DNA of 64,000 nt, taken from NCBI RefSeq assembly GCF_008692195.1, contig NZ_RXOM01000065.1, positions 1 through 64,000 on the forward strand. Direction: 5' to 3'. Position 1 is the stretch's first letter, and every line of letters starts with the position of its first letter. The position numbers were made by a program, and so were the translations under genes. The DNA is from Salegentibacter sp. R32. Lineage in GTDB: Bacteria > Bacteroidota > Bacteroidia > Flavobacteriales > Flavobacteriaceae. This document shows positions 1 to 7,964 of the stretch, piece after piece. The notes under the pieces were generated by a model. It had not been told where the DNA came from, made no database searches, and saw only the letters and a program-made list of their open reading frames with translations.

Positions 1-40
1 AATGAATACTTGGAACATCACCGGCGTGATTCGAGTGATA

Positions 41-126
41 ATTCCAATTTTATATTGGAATAGTAAAGGGGACTTTTAGTCCCCAGTATTAATGAACCTC
101 TGCACTTTTAGTGCAGAGTGGTTTAG
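41..126. repeat. Cluster of three short palindromes
   Basis: Three hairpins lie within 80 bases: ATTCCAAT/ATTGGAAT (41-61), GGGGACT-TTT-AGTCCCC (68-84) and CTCTGCACT-TTT-AGTGCAGAG (98-118), the last followed by GTGGTTTAG. The second and third share the core ACTTTTAGT. The same two-hairpin layout returns near 13.1 kb with compensated loop bases, so this is a dispersed intergenic repeat family. It resembles REP elements mobilised by RAYT transposases, but no RAYT gene is in this window, so that link is inference. Nothing else is seen in bases 1-88. Confidence 0.8.
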
Positions 127-415
127 TTAGTTTTTTAGGGTTTTGTCTTGTATCGAAAATAGTGACAATAAAAATATTACTTGAAGTAAAGCGATAATAA
201 AGCGTCGTTTGTTTTGTAACCACACACTTTCTTAAGTTTTTTGCTTTTTGGGAAGATGGGAAAATCTCTGGTTGAGATTGAATGGTATTAATTGTAGAAT
301 CTAGTTTTTCAATAAATTCATTTTTAACTTTTATAGACCAATTTTTAACTAGAAAATTGAAAAGCTTTTCTAGTTTCTTTTCCGCGGTTTTTGAAATGAT
401 AACATTTCTCTTCAC
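89..415 (-). CDS. RelE/ParE-family toxin
   Basis: This is probably the toxin of a type II toxin-antitoxin pair. ParE-fold proteins poison gyrase or cut mRNA on the ribosome, and sequence alone does not say which applies here. Family features are the N-terminal helical hairpin (residues about 8-60), the LRKCVV strand, the YYRF strand and the C-terminal IFDTRQNPKKL element where ParE proteins usually finish. It follows the antitoxin gene with a 4-base overlap, so the two are translationally coupled. Residues 98-108 (KPLCTKSAEVH) lie inside a palindromic repeat, and the stop codon follows directly. This tail therefore looks acquired from the repeat rather than part of the ancestral fold. The family call is good; activity is untested. 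Confidence 0.8.
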   Translation of the reverse strand: MKRNVIISKTAEKKLEKLFNFLVKNWSIKVKNEFIEKLDSTINTIQSQPEIFPSSQKAKNLRKCVVTKQTTLYYRFTSSNIFIVTIFDTRQNPKKLTKPLCTKSAEVH

Positions 416-636
416 TTACGATGTTTTTGCATGAAATTTTCATAATCGGAAACCTCTCCATTTTCAATTTCGGCAGAAGCTTTTTCTATCTCCCTTTTTT
501 GACTTGATGATAAATCATCCCAAAAATCTTTAGGTTTTTCTTTTTTAAAGATTTTTTTGATAGAATTAATTATTCTTGGATTGTTAGTTTCTAAGAGCAT
601 TTTTGCTAATTCTATTTTTTCTGCTTGAATATTCAT
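412..636 (-). CDS. Antitoxin of the ParE-type pair
   Basis: This is a 74-residue charged, helical protein encoded directly upstream of the toxin, with start and stop codons overlapping by 4 bases. Size, order and overlap are those of a type II antitoxin. Residues 1-35 (MNIQAEKIELAKMLLETNNP and following) resemble the short addiction-module proteins that begin with a helical LAKxLLET segment. The middle carries a WDDLS motif and the C-terminal half is rich in Glu and Lys, as expected of the part that wraps the toxin. No obvious ribbon-helix-helix or other DNA-binding motif is visible, so autoregulation is not shown by the sequence. The role is inferred mostly from context. Confidence 0.7.
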   Translation of the reverse strand: MNIQAEKIELAKMLLETNNPRIINSIKKIFKKEKPKDFWDDLSSSQKREIEKASAEIENGEVSDYENFMQKHRK

Positions 637-696
637 TTCTTATAACTTATATTCAAAAATAATAAGTAAAAATTACATTTCTATATTTTAAACCAT

Positions 697-728
697 AAAA
701 AAAAGCTACTCAGTTCGAGTAGCTTTTT
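697..728 (-). terminator. Intrinsic terminator after the OmpA lipoprotein gene
   Basis: A perfect 12-base stem (AAAAAGCTACTC with GAGTAGCTTTTT) and a 5-base loop lie 25 bases past the stop codon, followed by a T run on the minus strand. It may also work in the other direction. Confidence 0.85.
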
Positions 729-752
729 CAATATTTATATAATCTAGGTTTT

Positions 753-1604
753 TTATTTAGAAGCTTTTTTCATTCCATCTTCAATCATTCCGAAGAATTG
801 GTCTAGCTTAGGAAGAACTACAATCCTTGTTCTTCTGTTAGCGGCTTTTCCTTCCGCATTGTCATTAGAAGATACCGGAACATATTCACCTCTACCAGCT
901 GCCGTCATACGCTTAGGATCTACATCAAAATCGTTTTGTAAGATTCTCACAATAGAAGTCGCTCTTTTAGTACTCAAATCCCAGTTATCTTGAATACATT
1001 CCGTTTTAATTGGGTCGGTATCAGTGTGACCTTCTACCATAAATTCAAAGTCTGATTTATCTTTTACTACTTTCGCAACTTTACCTAATACTTCTCTTGC
1101 ACGGTTAGAAACTTGGTAGCTTCCACTTCTAAATAGTAATTTATCAGAAATTGAGACAAATACTACACCTTTTTCAACACTAATTTCAATGTCTTCGTCA
1201 TTAATATTTCCTAAAGCTCCTTTTAAACTAGTTACTAGGGCTAAAGTGACAGAATCTTTTTTGTTGATAGCGTCACGCATTGTTTTGATTTGAAGATCTT
1301 TCTCTTTAATGCTTTCTAAAGATCTTTCTAAATTTTCAGCACCTTTTTTAGATAAAGTAGCTAAATCTCCCTGATTCGTTAACAGGGCATTATTTGTTTT
1401 CTTTAATGTTTCAACTTGGTCTTCTAAATAGGCTACTTTGGTTTTCTTTTCTTCTAAACAAGAATTTAATTTTACGGTAGCTGTATTTAGCTGATCCTGA
1501 GTTTCTTTTTGTTTTTCTTCTAATTCTGCGTATTTCTTTTTAGATACGCAAGAAGTGAACATGAGAACTGATAATGCAGATAATAAAAAAACTCGATTCA
1601 TCAT
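753..1604 (-). CDS. OmpA-family outer-membrane lipoprotein
   Basis: This lipoprotein probably tethers the outer membrane to peptidoglycan. Residues 1-19 are a lipoprotein signal peptide ending in the lipobox FTSC, so Cys19 would be acylated. A coiled coil rich in Lys, Glu and Gln follows (about residues 24-120), and then an OmpA C-terminal peptidoglycan-binding domain (about 150-270) with the VEGHTDTDPI and NRRTRIVV motifs. The length (283 residues) is normal for flavobacterial OmpA lipoproteins. It is a single gene with a strong terminator behind it, and a TAATTTTG -7-like box sits at 1632-1639 upstream of the start. It could be a structural protein or part of a larger envelope complex. Confidence 0.88.
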   Translation of the reverse strand: MMNRVFLLSALSVLMFTSCVSKKKYAELEEKQKETQDQLNTATVKLNSCLEEKKTKVAYLEDQVETLKKTNNALLTNQGDLATLSKKGAENLERSLESIKEKDLQIKTMRDAINKKDSVTLALVTSLKGALGNINDEDIEISVEKGVVFVSISDKLLFRSGSYQVSNRAREVLGKVAKVVKDKSDFEFMVEGHTDTDPIKTECIQDNWDLSTKRATSIVRILQNDFDVDPKRMTAAGRGEYVPVSSNDNAEGKAANRRTRIVVLPKLDQFFGMIEDGMKKASK

Positions 1605-1690
1605 AGTTATTTTAAAAATTATTTATTGATTCAAAATTATTAAAAATGCCAGTGGTTGGTTAGTCATTAACAATTATTTAGCTAAGGTGT

Positions 1691-2683
1691 CTATAAATTG
1701 TTATATTTTCTTTTTTTCATTATAAAATATAGCCATACGATAGATTTCAACGAGGCGTATTCTTGATTATTATAATTGCCTTGCCTTTTCTTTAACATTT
1801 TTGGCAAATTAAAGTAAAAGCTTTTATGAGCTTTTAAAATTGCCAAAAAATGCTTGGGTTTTCCTTCTGCAACAAATTTAATACCAGCAATTGCATCCAA
1901 CACCATTCTAAAGAAAATAAATGGAAAAACTTTAATTGTGGGAAGGTTTTTTAGCAAGTTAAATAAACTGTTCCTAAAGTTTAAAAAGGTTTTTTGCGGA
2001 TGCATGGCATGTAAAGTTCCACCGCCTAAATGATAGATTTTACTTTCCGGCATTACCCAAATTTGATAACCTAATCTTGAAGTTCGCCAACAAAGGTCAA
2101 TTTCCTCTTGGTGGGCAAAATAGTCTTCATCTAGCATTCCGGCTTTAAAAAACACTTGCTTTCTAATGCATAAACACGCTCCACTCGCCCAACTGATTTT
2201 TATGGGATTATCGTATTGTCCTTGGTCTTCTTCCAATTCATTAAAAAGCCTTCCTCTGCAATAAGGGTAGCCTAAACTGTCTAAAAAACCACCGCTAGCC
2301 CCAGCGTAATCAAAATGATTTTTATTTTGATATCTCAATATTTTAGGTTGAACAATAGCTGTTTCTGCTGAATTTTTAAATTTTGAAAGAATGGGAATTA
2401 ACCAGTTTTCGGTTACTTCAACATCATTGTTCAACAGGATAAAAATATCTTCATTTAGTTGCTGAAGTGCTTGGTTATAACCTTTGGAATAGCCACCGTT
2501 TTCTTGATGTTGAATAATTTTTACCTGCGGAAAATTTTCTTTCACATAAGCCACAGAATCATCTTTGGAAGCATTATCGGCTACATAAACCTGCGCTTCT
2601 TTAGAATATTGATCAACCGAAGGCAAGAAAGTTTTTAGTAACTTTTTACCGTTCCAATTTAAGATGACGACTGCAATTTTCAC
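1691..2683 (-). CDS. Glycosyltransferase family 2
   Basis: This GT-A fold enzyme probably transfers a sugar from a nucleotide sugar to a surface polysaccharide, glycoprotein or lipid; the substrate is unknown. The N-terminus has the VVILNWNG strand that binds the nucleotide, VADNASKDDS follows near residue 35, and the metal-binding acidic motif is LLNNDVEV near residue 83. ASGACLCIRK and the DEDYFAHQEEIDLCWR motif match the rhamnosyltransferase-like branch of GT2. The C-terminal stretch is basic and partly hydrophobic, suggesting attachment to the inner face of the membrane. The next gene starts 10 bases upstream on the same strand, so the two may be co-transcribed. A second, related GT2 gene lies at 51 kb beside recR. 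Confidence 0.88.
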   Translation of the reverse strand: MKIAVVILNWNGKKLLKTFLPSVDQYSKEAQVYVADNASKDDSVAYVKENFPQVKIIQHQENGGYSKGYNQALQQLNEDIFILLNNDVEVTENWLIPILSKFKNSAETAIVQPKILRYQNKNHFDYAGASGGFLDSLGYPYCRGRLFNELEEDQGQYDNPIKISWASGACLCIRKQVFFKAGMLDEDYFAHQEEIDLCWRTSRLGYQIWVMPESKIYHLGGGTLHAMHPQKTFLNFRNSLFNLLKNLPTIKVFPFIFFRMVLDAIAGIKFVAEGKPKHFLAILKAHKSFYFNLPKMLKKRQGNYNNQEYASLKSIVWLYFIMKKRKYNNL

Positions 2684-2692
2684 AGCTGCAAA

Positions 2693-3139
2693 TTAAATAG
2701 AATAAGTTGATATATCGCGCAAGAAATGATATTTTTCAGCTTTATAATCCAGTTGACAAAAGTAGTGGTTCAATCCGTTAGTGACCATTAATTGTTCTGC
2801 TTTTAAAGAAAGGTTGTAGCGGGCAATTTGGTCGAAAGTGTCCTGAGTTATTTTTATGGAAGGTGCTTTACATTCAACAATTAAATTAATACTTCCGTCT
2901 GGATTGTAAGCCACAATATCGTAACGTCTGGTTAAGCCATTTACTTTGAGTTGTTTTTCAGCATTTAGAAGTTGTTGGGGATATTTTTTCTGATGAATTA
3001 AAAACTGAATAGTGTGCTGTCGTACCCATTCTTCTGGAGTAAGAATGATGAACTTTTTTCGAAGTTCATCGAAAATAGCCATTTTATTTTCGCTATTTTT
3101 GAAGCGAAATTGATAGGACGGAAAGTTAAGTTTTATCAT
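2693..3139 (-). CDS. Type I restriction R-subunit N-terminal domain protein (HSDR_N)
   Basis: This 148-residue protein is a stand-alone version of the nuclease-fold domain found at the start of type I restriction R subunits. The core is YDIVAYNPDG (Asp) followed by LIVECKAP (the ExK motif), as in the PD-(D/E)XK superfamily. No helicase, methylase or specificity subunit is nearby, so this is not an active type I restriction system. Such short proteins are widespread in Bacteroidota and usually stand beside holA, as here, where the genes diverge with 32 bases between start codons. Its function is unknown; a housekeeping nuclease or a DNA-binding role are both possible. Confidence 0.8.
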   Translation of the reverse strand: MIKLNFPSYQFRFKNSENKMAIFDELRKKFIILTPEEWVRQHTIQFLIHQKKYPQQLLNAEKQLKVNGLTRRYDIVAYNPDGSINLIVECKAPSIKITQDTFDQIARYNLSLKAEQLMVTNGLNHYFCQLDYKAEKYHFLRDISTYSI

Positions 3140-3171
3140 TTATAAATTACCACTTAAGGCATTTAGCTTTT

Positions 3172-4182
3172 ATGGAGCAAGTAAAGAAAATTGTAGGAGA
3201 TATAAAAAAAGGCGAGGTGAAACCTATTTATTTTTTAATGGGAGAAGAACCTTATTATATAGATAGTCTTGCCAGTTATTTTGAAAATAATTTGCTTACT
3301 GAAGAAGAAAAAGGCTTTAATCAGTCGGTTTTGTACGGAAGGGATGTGAATATCGAAGATATTGTAGCTTCTGCGAAGCGTTTCCCAATGATGGCAAAAT
3401 ATCAATTGCTTATTGTAAAAGAAGCTCAAGATTTATCACGAACTATCGAGAAATTGGCAAGTTATGCAGAGAATCCGCAACCTTCTACCGTATTAGTGGT
3501 GTGTTATAAATATAAAAAGATTGATAAACGTAAAAAGCTTTATAAAGCTATTAATGCAAATGGTAGTGAGATTTTTGAAAGTAAAAAACTTTACGATAAT
3601 CAAGTACCCGAATGGATTAGCAAAGTTTTACGTGGGAAAAATTATACAATTACGCCGAAAGCTTCTTTACTGTTAGTTGAATTTTTGGGTACAGATTTGG
3701 CGAAAATCAATAATGAGCTTGAAAAATTGCAATTAATATTACCAGAAGGTTCTCAAATTACTCCGGAACTTATCGAAGAAAATATAGGAATAAGTAAAGA
3801 CTTCAATAATTTTGAGTTGCAAAAAGCACTGGGTGAAAAAGATTTTAAAAAAGCTTTCAGGATTATAGATTATTTCTCTCAAAACCCCAAAGAGCATCCG
3901 GTATTACAGACTACAGCTATTCTTTACGGTTATTTTACCAAGATTTTGAAATATCATAGTTTGAGTAATTTAGATAAAGGCAATGTGGCTAAAACTTTGG
4001 GAGTGAATCCATTTTTTGTGAAAGACTATTCGGTAGCAGCAAGAAATTATAAAATGAAAGAAGTAAGTGGTATTATAGCAAAACTTCGGGAATTAGATGC
4101 TAAAGGAAAAGGAGTAGGGGCGAATTCAGCTTTGACTTCAGATTTGTTTAAAGAGTTATTGATAAAAGCTTCTGCACGTTAG
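3172..4182 (+). CDS. holA: DNA polymerase III subunit delta
   Basis: This is the clamp-loader subunit that opens the beta sliding clamp during replication. The N-terminal domain begins with the family's EVKPIYFLMGEEPYYID motif, where the degenerate P-loop region binds no nucleotide, and a VLVVCYKYKKID strand follows. The collar domain (about residues 210-336) contains FELQKALGEKD and the helical C-terminus typical of delta. The length of 336 residues is normal. The stop codon is followed with no gap by the ATG of menA, so the two genes are almost certainly translated from one message. Confidence 0.9.
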   Translation: MEQVKKIVGDIKKGEVKPIYFLMGEEPYYIDSLASYFENNLLTEEEKGFNQSVLYGRDVNIEDIVASAKRFPMMAKYQLLIVKEAQDLSRTIEKLASYAENPQPSTVLVVCYKYKKIDKRKKLYKAINANGSEIFESKKLYDNQVPEWISKVLRGKNYTITPKASLLLVEFLGTDLAKINNELEKLQLILPEGSQITPELIEENIGISKDFNNFELQKALGEKDFKKAFRIIDYFSQNPKEHPVLQTTAILYGYFTKILKYHSLSNLDKGNVAKTLGVNPFFVKDYSVAARNYKMKEVSGIIAKLRELDAKGKGVGANSALTSDLFKELLIKASAR

Positions 4183-5085
4183 ATGGGTACAAAATTTAAA
4201 ACTTGGGTAGGAGCTGCGAGATTAAGAACGTTACCACTTTCAATAGCAGGAATTATTACCGGAACTGCATTAGCCATTTTGTACGGGTTTTTTGCTTGGG
4301 ATATTTTTATACTCGCCATTTGTACTACTTTGGGTTTACAGATACTTTCTAATTTTGCCAATGATTATGGTGATGGTATAAAGGGAACTGACAACGAAGA
4401 ACGTATAGGGCCTATGAGGGCTTTACAAAGTGGAATCATCACCGATAAGGAAATGAAAAAAGCAATGATTATCACTTCACTAATCACGATGGTTTTTGCT
4501 CTGGGATTAATTTATGCTGCTTTTGGTAAGGAAAATTTTGGTTATTCAGTATTGTTTTTTGTTTTGGGATTGGCTTCGATTGGAGCCGCGATAAAATATA
4601 CAGTAGGAAAATCTGCTTATGGTTATCGAGGATTGGGTGATGTTTTTGTATTTCTATTTTTCGGGTTATTGAGTGTGGTAGGGAGTTTTTTTCTGTATCA
4701 CCACCATCTAAGTTTTTCCGTGTTTCTCCCGGCAATTTCGGTTGGTTTATTAAGTACGGCGGTTCTTAATTTAAACAATATGCGCGATAGGATTAGTGAT
4801 GCAAAGTCTGGTAAAAATACGTTAGTGGTAAAACTTGGAGGTGAGAAGTCTAAAAAGTATCATTCAGCTTTAATTTTAATAGCATTTTTTACTATTGTAG
4901 AATTTATATTTTATACTGAAGATTATTTATTAGCAATTAGTTTGGTTGCTTTTATTCCTTTGTTTATTCATTTACAAACAGTGTCCAAAAATAAAGTTCC
5001 CCAACAATTAGACCCTGAACTTAAAAAAGTAGCATTAAGTACTTTTTTATTTTCCGTTTTGTTTTTGGTAAGTGCTTTGGTATAA
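4183..5085 (+). CDS. menA: 1,4-dihydroxy-2-naphthoate polyprenyltransferase
   Basis: This enzyme joins a polyprenyl chain to 1,4-dihydroxy-2-naphthoate, giving demethylmenaquinone. It is an integral inner-membrane UbiA-family protein with about eight or nine transmembrane helices. The first Asp-rich motif is NDYGDGIKGTD (about residue 64), which binds the prenyl diphosphate through magnesium, and the second is NNMRDRISDAKSGKNT (about 197). The RLRTLPLSIAGIITG start is typical of MenA. The ATG directly abuts the holA stop. Other men genes follow downstream, supporting the assignment over other UbiA enzymes. Confidence 0.93.
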   Translation: MGTKFKTWVGAARLRTLPLSIAGIITGTALAILYGFFAWDIFILAICTTLGLQILSNFANDYGDGIKGTDNEERIGPMRALQSGIITDKEMKKAMIITSLITMVFALGLIYAAFGKENFGYSVLFFVLGLASIGAAIKYTVGKSAYGYRGLGDVFVFLFFGLLSVVGSFFLYHHHLSFSVFLPAISVGLLSTAVLNLNNMRDRISDAKSGKNTLVVKLGGEKSKKYHSALILIAFFTIVEFIFYTEDYLLAISLVAFIPLFIHLQTVSKNKVPQQLDPELKKVALSTFLFSVLFLVSALV

Positions 5086-5235
5086 ACTTTTCTTTTTTTA
5101 GAATTCAATTTAAAAGTGTTAGATTTTAAGAAATTCAACCTTCTCAATTGAAAATGTTATTTATATGTGAAGATGTTTAAGGAAGGTTCTAATTTTCTTA
5201 TTTTTCAGACAATAACCTAAAAAAACTGAATAATT

Positions 5236-5916
5236 ATGAAAGTCACCTTTTACGGGCAAAATTCATTAGCTATAGAAGTAGCAGGAAAACATATAATTGT
5301 CGATCCATTTATTACCGGAAACGATCTTTCTAAAGACAAAGTAGATATTAATGACCTCAAGGCAGATTATATTTTTCTCACCCATGCGCATCAAGATCAT
5401 ATTTTAGACGCTGAAGCTATAGCCAAAAACACCGGAGCTAAAATTGTAAGTAATTTTGAAATAGCTAATCACTATGAAGATAAAGGTTTTGAAGTTCACC
5501 CGATGAATCACGGCGGAAGCTGGAAATTTGATTTCGGGACAGTAAAATACGTAAACGCCATTCATACCAGCTCTTTCCCTGATGGAAGTTATGGCGGACA
5601 ACCCGGAGGTTTTATTTTTGAAACCGAAGAAGGGAACCTCTACATCGCAGGAGATACTGCATTAACGATGGATATGAAACTTATCCCGATGCGTACCAAA
5701 CTAGACCTTGCTGTTTTACCTATCGGCGATAACTTTACCATGGGAGTAGATGATGCCATTATTGCCAGCGATTTTATTGAATGTAATAATATTCTGGGTT
5801 GTCATTATGATACTTTTGGTTTTATTGAAATAGATCATAAATTAGCAAAAGACAAATTTAAAATGAAGAACAAAGAACTTCATTTATTACCAATAGGCGA
5901 GAGTATAGAAGTTTAA
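5236..5916 (+). CDS. Metal-dependent hydrolase, metallo-beta-lactamase fold (UPF0173)
   Basis: This is a small metallo-beta-lactamase-fold hydrolase of the UPF0173 type. The metal site is THAHQDH, with His50, His52, Asp54 and His55, followed by a later His in AIHTSSFPDG and Asp in IAGDTALTMDM. The physiological substrate of the family is not known. It sits inside the men cluster and its stop overlaps the menC start by one base (TAATG), so it is made together with MenC. The context hints at a link with quinone metabolism, perhaps thioester hydrolysis, but that is a guess. The 150-base gap before it may hold its own promoter. Confidence 0.88.
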   Translation: MKVTFYGQNSLAIEVAGKHIIVDPFITGNDLSKDKVDINDLKADYIFLTHAHQDHILDAEAIAKNTGAKIVSNFEIANHYEDKGFEVHPMNHGGSWKFDFGTVKYVNAIHTSSFPDGSYGGQPGGFIFETEEGNLYIAGDTALTMDMKLIPMRTKLDLAVLPIGDNFTMGVDDAIIASDFIECNNILGCHYDTFGFIEIDHKLAKDKFKMKNKELHLLPIGESIEV

Positions 5917-6956
5917 TGGAAGCAACTTACAAAAAGTATATTTTAGATTTTAAACGCCCCAGCGGAACATCGCGGGGCGTTCTTACTACCAAAGAAACTT
6001 GGTTTTTAATTTTAAAAGAAAAAGAACGTTTCGGAATAGGTGAATGCGGAATTCTACGAACGCTCAGTATTGATGACCGACCCGATTATGAAGAAAAATT
6101 AAAATGGGTTTGCAAAAATATTCATCTACCTAAAGATGAATTGTTAGAAGAACTCATCGAATTCCCTTCCATTCAATTTGGGCTAGAAATGGCTTTAAAA
6201 TCTTTTGAAGCAGAAAATCCATTTGAATTATTTCCTTCAGTATTTACAGAAGGAAAAGCTAGTATTCCCATTAATGGATTAATCTGGATGGGAGAAGAAG
6301 CATTTATGTTAGAGCAAATTCAGCAGAAATTAGAACAAGGTTTCTCTTGCATTAAACTGAAAATTGGAGCGATAGATTTTGAAAAGGAAATCACTTTGTT
6401 AAAATCTATAAGAAAAAAATATTCAGCAGAAGAAATAGAATTGCGTGTAGATGCCAACGGAGCTTTTAAACCAGAAGAAGCTTTACAAAAACTTCAGCGT
6501 TTAAGTGAATTAGATTTGCACAGCATTGAACAACCTATTAAACAAGGGCAATTTCAAGAAATGGCCAAGCTTTGTGCAGCAACTCCACTTCCCATTGCTT
6601 TAGACGAAGAATTAATTGGTGTATTTTCTGTAACTAAAAAAGAGGAATTGTTACAAACCATACAACCGCAGTATATTATTTTAAAGCCGAGTTTAATAGG
6701 TGGTTTTAAAGGAACTCAAGAATGGATAGATTTAGCTGAAAAATACAATATCGGTTGGTGGATTACCAGCGCCTTAGAAAGTAACGTGGGCTTAAATGCC
6801 ATTGCACAGTTTACTTATACTAAGCAAACCAAAATGCCACAAGGATTGGGAACAGGTAGTTTGTACACCAACAATATTGAAAGTCCGTTAGCGGTGAAAG
6901 GAGAACAATTAACTTATCAATCTCAAGGAATTTGGGATATAAATTCAATTTTATAA
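5916..6956 (+). CDS. menC: o-Succinylbenzoate synthase
   Basis: This enolase-superfamily enzyme dehydrates SHCHC to o-succinylbenzoate in menaquinone synthesis. The capping domain is N-terminal. The barrel carries CIKLKIGAIDFEKE (KxK catalytic lysine region), RVDANGAF (metal-binding Asp), a Glu in SIEQPI, ALDEEL (metal-binding acid) and ILKPSLIGG (second catalytic Lys). All key positions are present. The enolase superfamily also contains dipeptide epimerases with a similar layout, but flanking menA and menE settle the call. It overlaps the hydrolase gene by one base and is followed two bases later by the CPBP gene. Confidence 0.92.
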   Translation: MEATYKKYILDFKRPSGTSRGVLTTKETWFLILKEKERFGIGECGILRTLSIDDRPDYEEKLKWVCKNIHLPKDELLEELIEFPSIQFGLEMALKSFEAENPFELFPSVFTEGKASIPINGLIWMGEEAFMLEQIQQKLEQGFSCIKLKIGAIDFEKEITLLKSIRKKYSAEEIELRVDANGAFKPEEALQKLQRLSELDLHSIEQPIKQGQFQEMAKLCAATPLPIALDEELIGVFSVTKKEELLQTIQPQYIILKPSLIGGFKGTQEWIDLAEKYNIGWWITSALESNVGLNAIAQFTYTKQTKMPQGLGTGSLYTNNIESPLAVKGEQLTYQSQGIWDINSIL

Positions 6957-6957
6957 C

Positions 6958-7893
6958 ATGTTTATAGCGCAAGCTTTTAAGTATTATCACGATTTTTGGC
7001 GATACCTTATAGGTTCTTTAATAGTTATTATCGCTTCATTTATTGGTCAAGTTCCGTTTATGATTGCCGTTTTTGCCGAATTGGGATTACAGAAACTTCA
7101 ATCTGGAGTTTCAGAGCAGCAAATGATGACCACTTTAGAGCCCAACTTAAATTTATTTTTGTTATTGCTTTCCTTTGTTTTTGCTATGGCAGGAATTGTT
7201 TTGGTTATAAAATTTTTGCACAAACAACCTTTTAAAAAATTAACCACCAGTAGAAAAAAAGTAGATTGGAAACGAATATTATTTTCATTTACTCTAATGG
7301 CAGTTTTTGTGGTTGCCAGTACTTATTACGATTATTATACAAACCCCGAAAGTTATGTAATTAATTTCAAGCCAGTGCCTTTTGCCATTCTTTGCGTGAT
7401 AGCTATTATTATGGTTCCTATTCAAACCAGTGTGGAAGAATACATTTTTAGAGGTTATTTAATGCAAGGTTTTGGGACTTTAGCTAAAAACAAATGGTTT
7501 CCGTTATTGCTTACTTCACTAATATTTGGAGGGCTTCATTTTTTTAATCCTGAAGTTGGGAAATTGGGTAATATTGTAATGATCTATTACATAGGAACAG
7601 GTTTATTCCTTGGAATAATTACCTTAATGGACGAAGGAATGGAATTAGCACTCGGTTTCCATGCTGCTAATAATTTAATCGCCGCTCTTTTGGTAACAGC
7701 AGATTGGACCGTCTTTCAAACCGAATCTATTTTGAAAGATATTTCTGAACCTTCAACAGGTTTACAAGTGATTTTACCGGTATTTATAATTTATCCCATA
7801 TTCCTAATTATTTTTACGAAAGTCTATAAATGGAAAAACTGGAAAAGTAAATTAGTAGGGAAAATAGAAGAACCGCAACCGGTAACCGAGTAA
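6958..7893 (+). CDS. CPBP-family intramembrane protease
   Basis: This multi-spanning membrane protein belongs to the CAAX-protease and bacteriocin-processing (CPBP) family. The glutamate motif EExxxR is present as Glu160, Glu161 and Arg165 in EEYIFRG, followed by FGGLHFFNPE and FHAANN, which carry the His and Asn positions of the site. Around seven or eight transmembrane segments are visible. Its start lies one base after the menC stop, so it belongs to the men operon by position. Its substrate is unknown, and nothing in the sequence ties it to menaquinone chemistry. Confidence 0.88.
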   Translation: MFIAQAFKYYHDFWRYLIGSLIVIIASFIGQVPFMIAVFAELGLQKLQSGVSEQQMMTTLEPNLNLFLLLLSFVFAMAGIVLVIKFLHKQPFKKLTTSRKKVDWKRILFSFTLMAVFVVASTYYDYYTNPESYVINFKPVPFAILCVIAIIMVPIQTSVEEYIFRGYLMQGFGTLAKNKWFPLLLTSLIFGGLHFFNPEVGKLGNIVMIYYIGTGLFLGIITLMDEGMELALGFHAANNLIAALLVTADWTVFQTESILKDISEPSTGLQVILPVFIIYPIFLIIFTKVYKWKNWKSKLVGKIEEPQPVTE

Positions 7894-7964
7894 CTTCATA
7901 CATATTTAAAATTAACTTGTTATTTTAGTAACACTAATTTATAGTTGAAATATCATATTTGGTT

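Noticed and set aside
700-728. The terminator loop TCAGTTCGAGT as a copy of repeat B
   Set aside because: The shared letters are short and the hairpin explains them; the other parts of repeat B are absent.
2693-3139. A complete type I restriction system
   Set aside because: Only the HSDR_N-like domain is present, with no hsdM or hsdS, and such small proteins are common next to holA.
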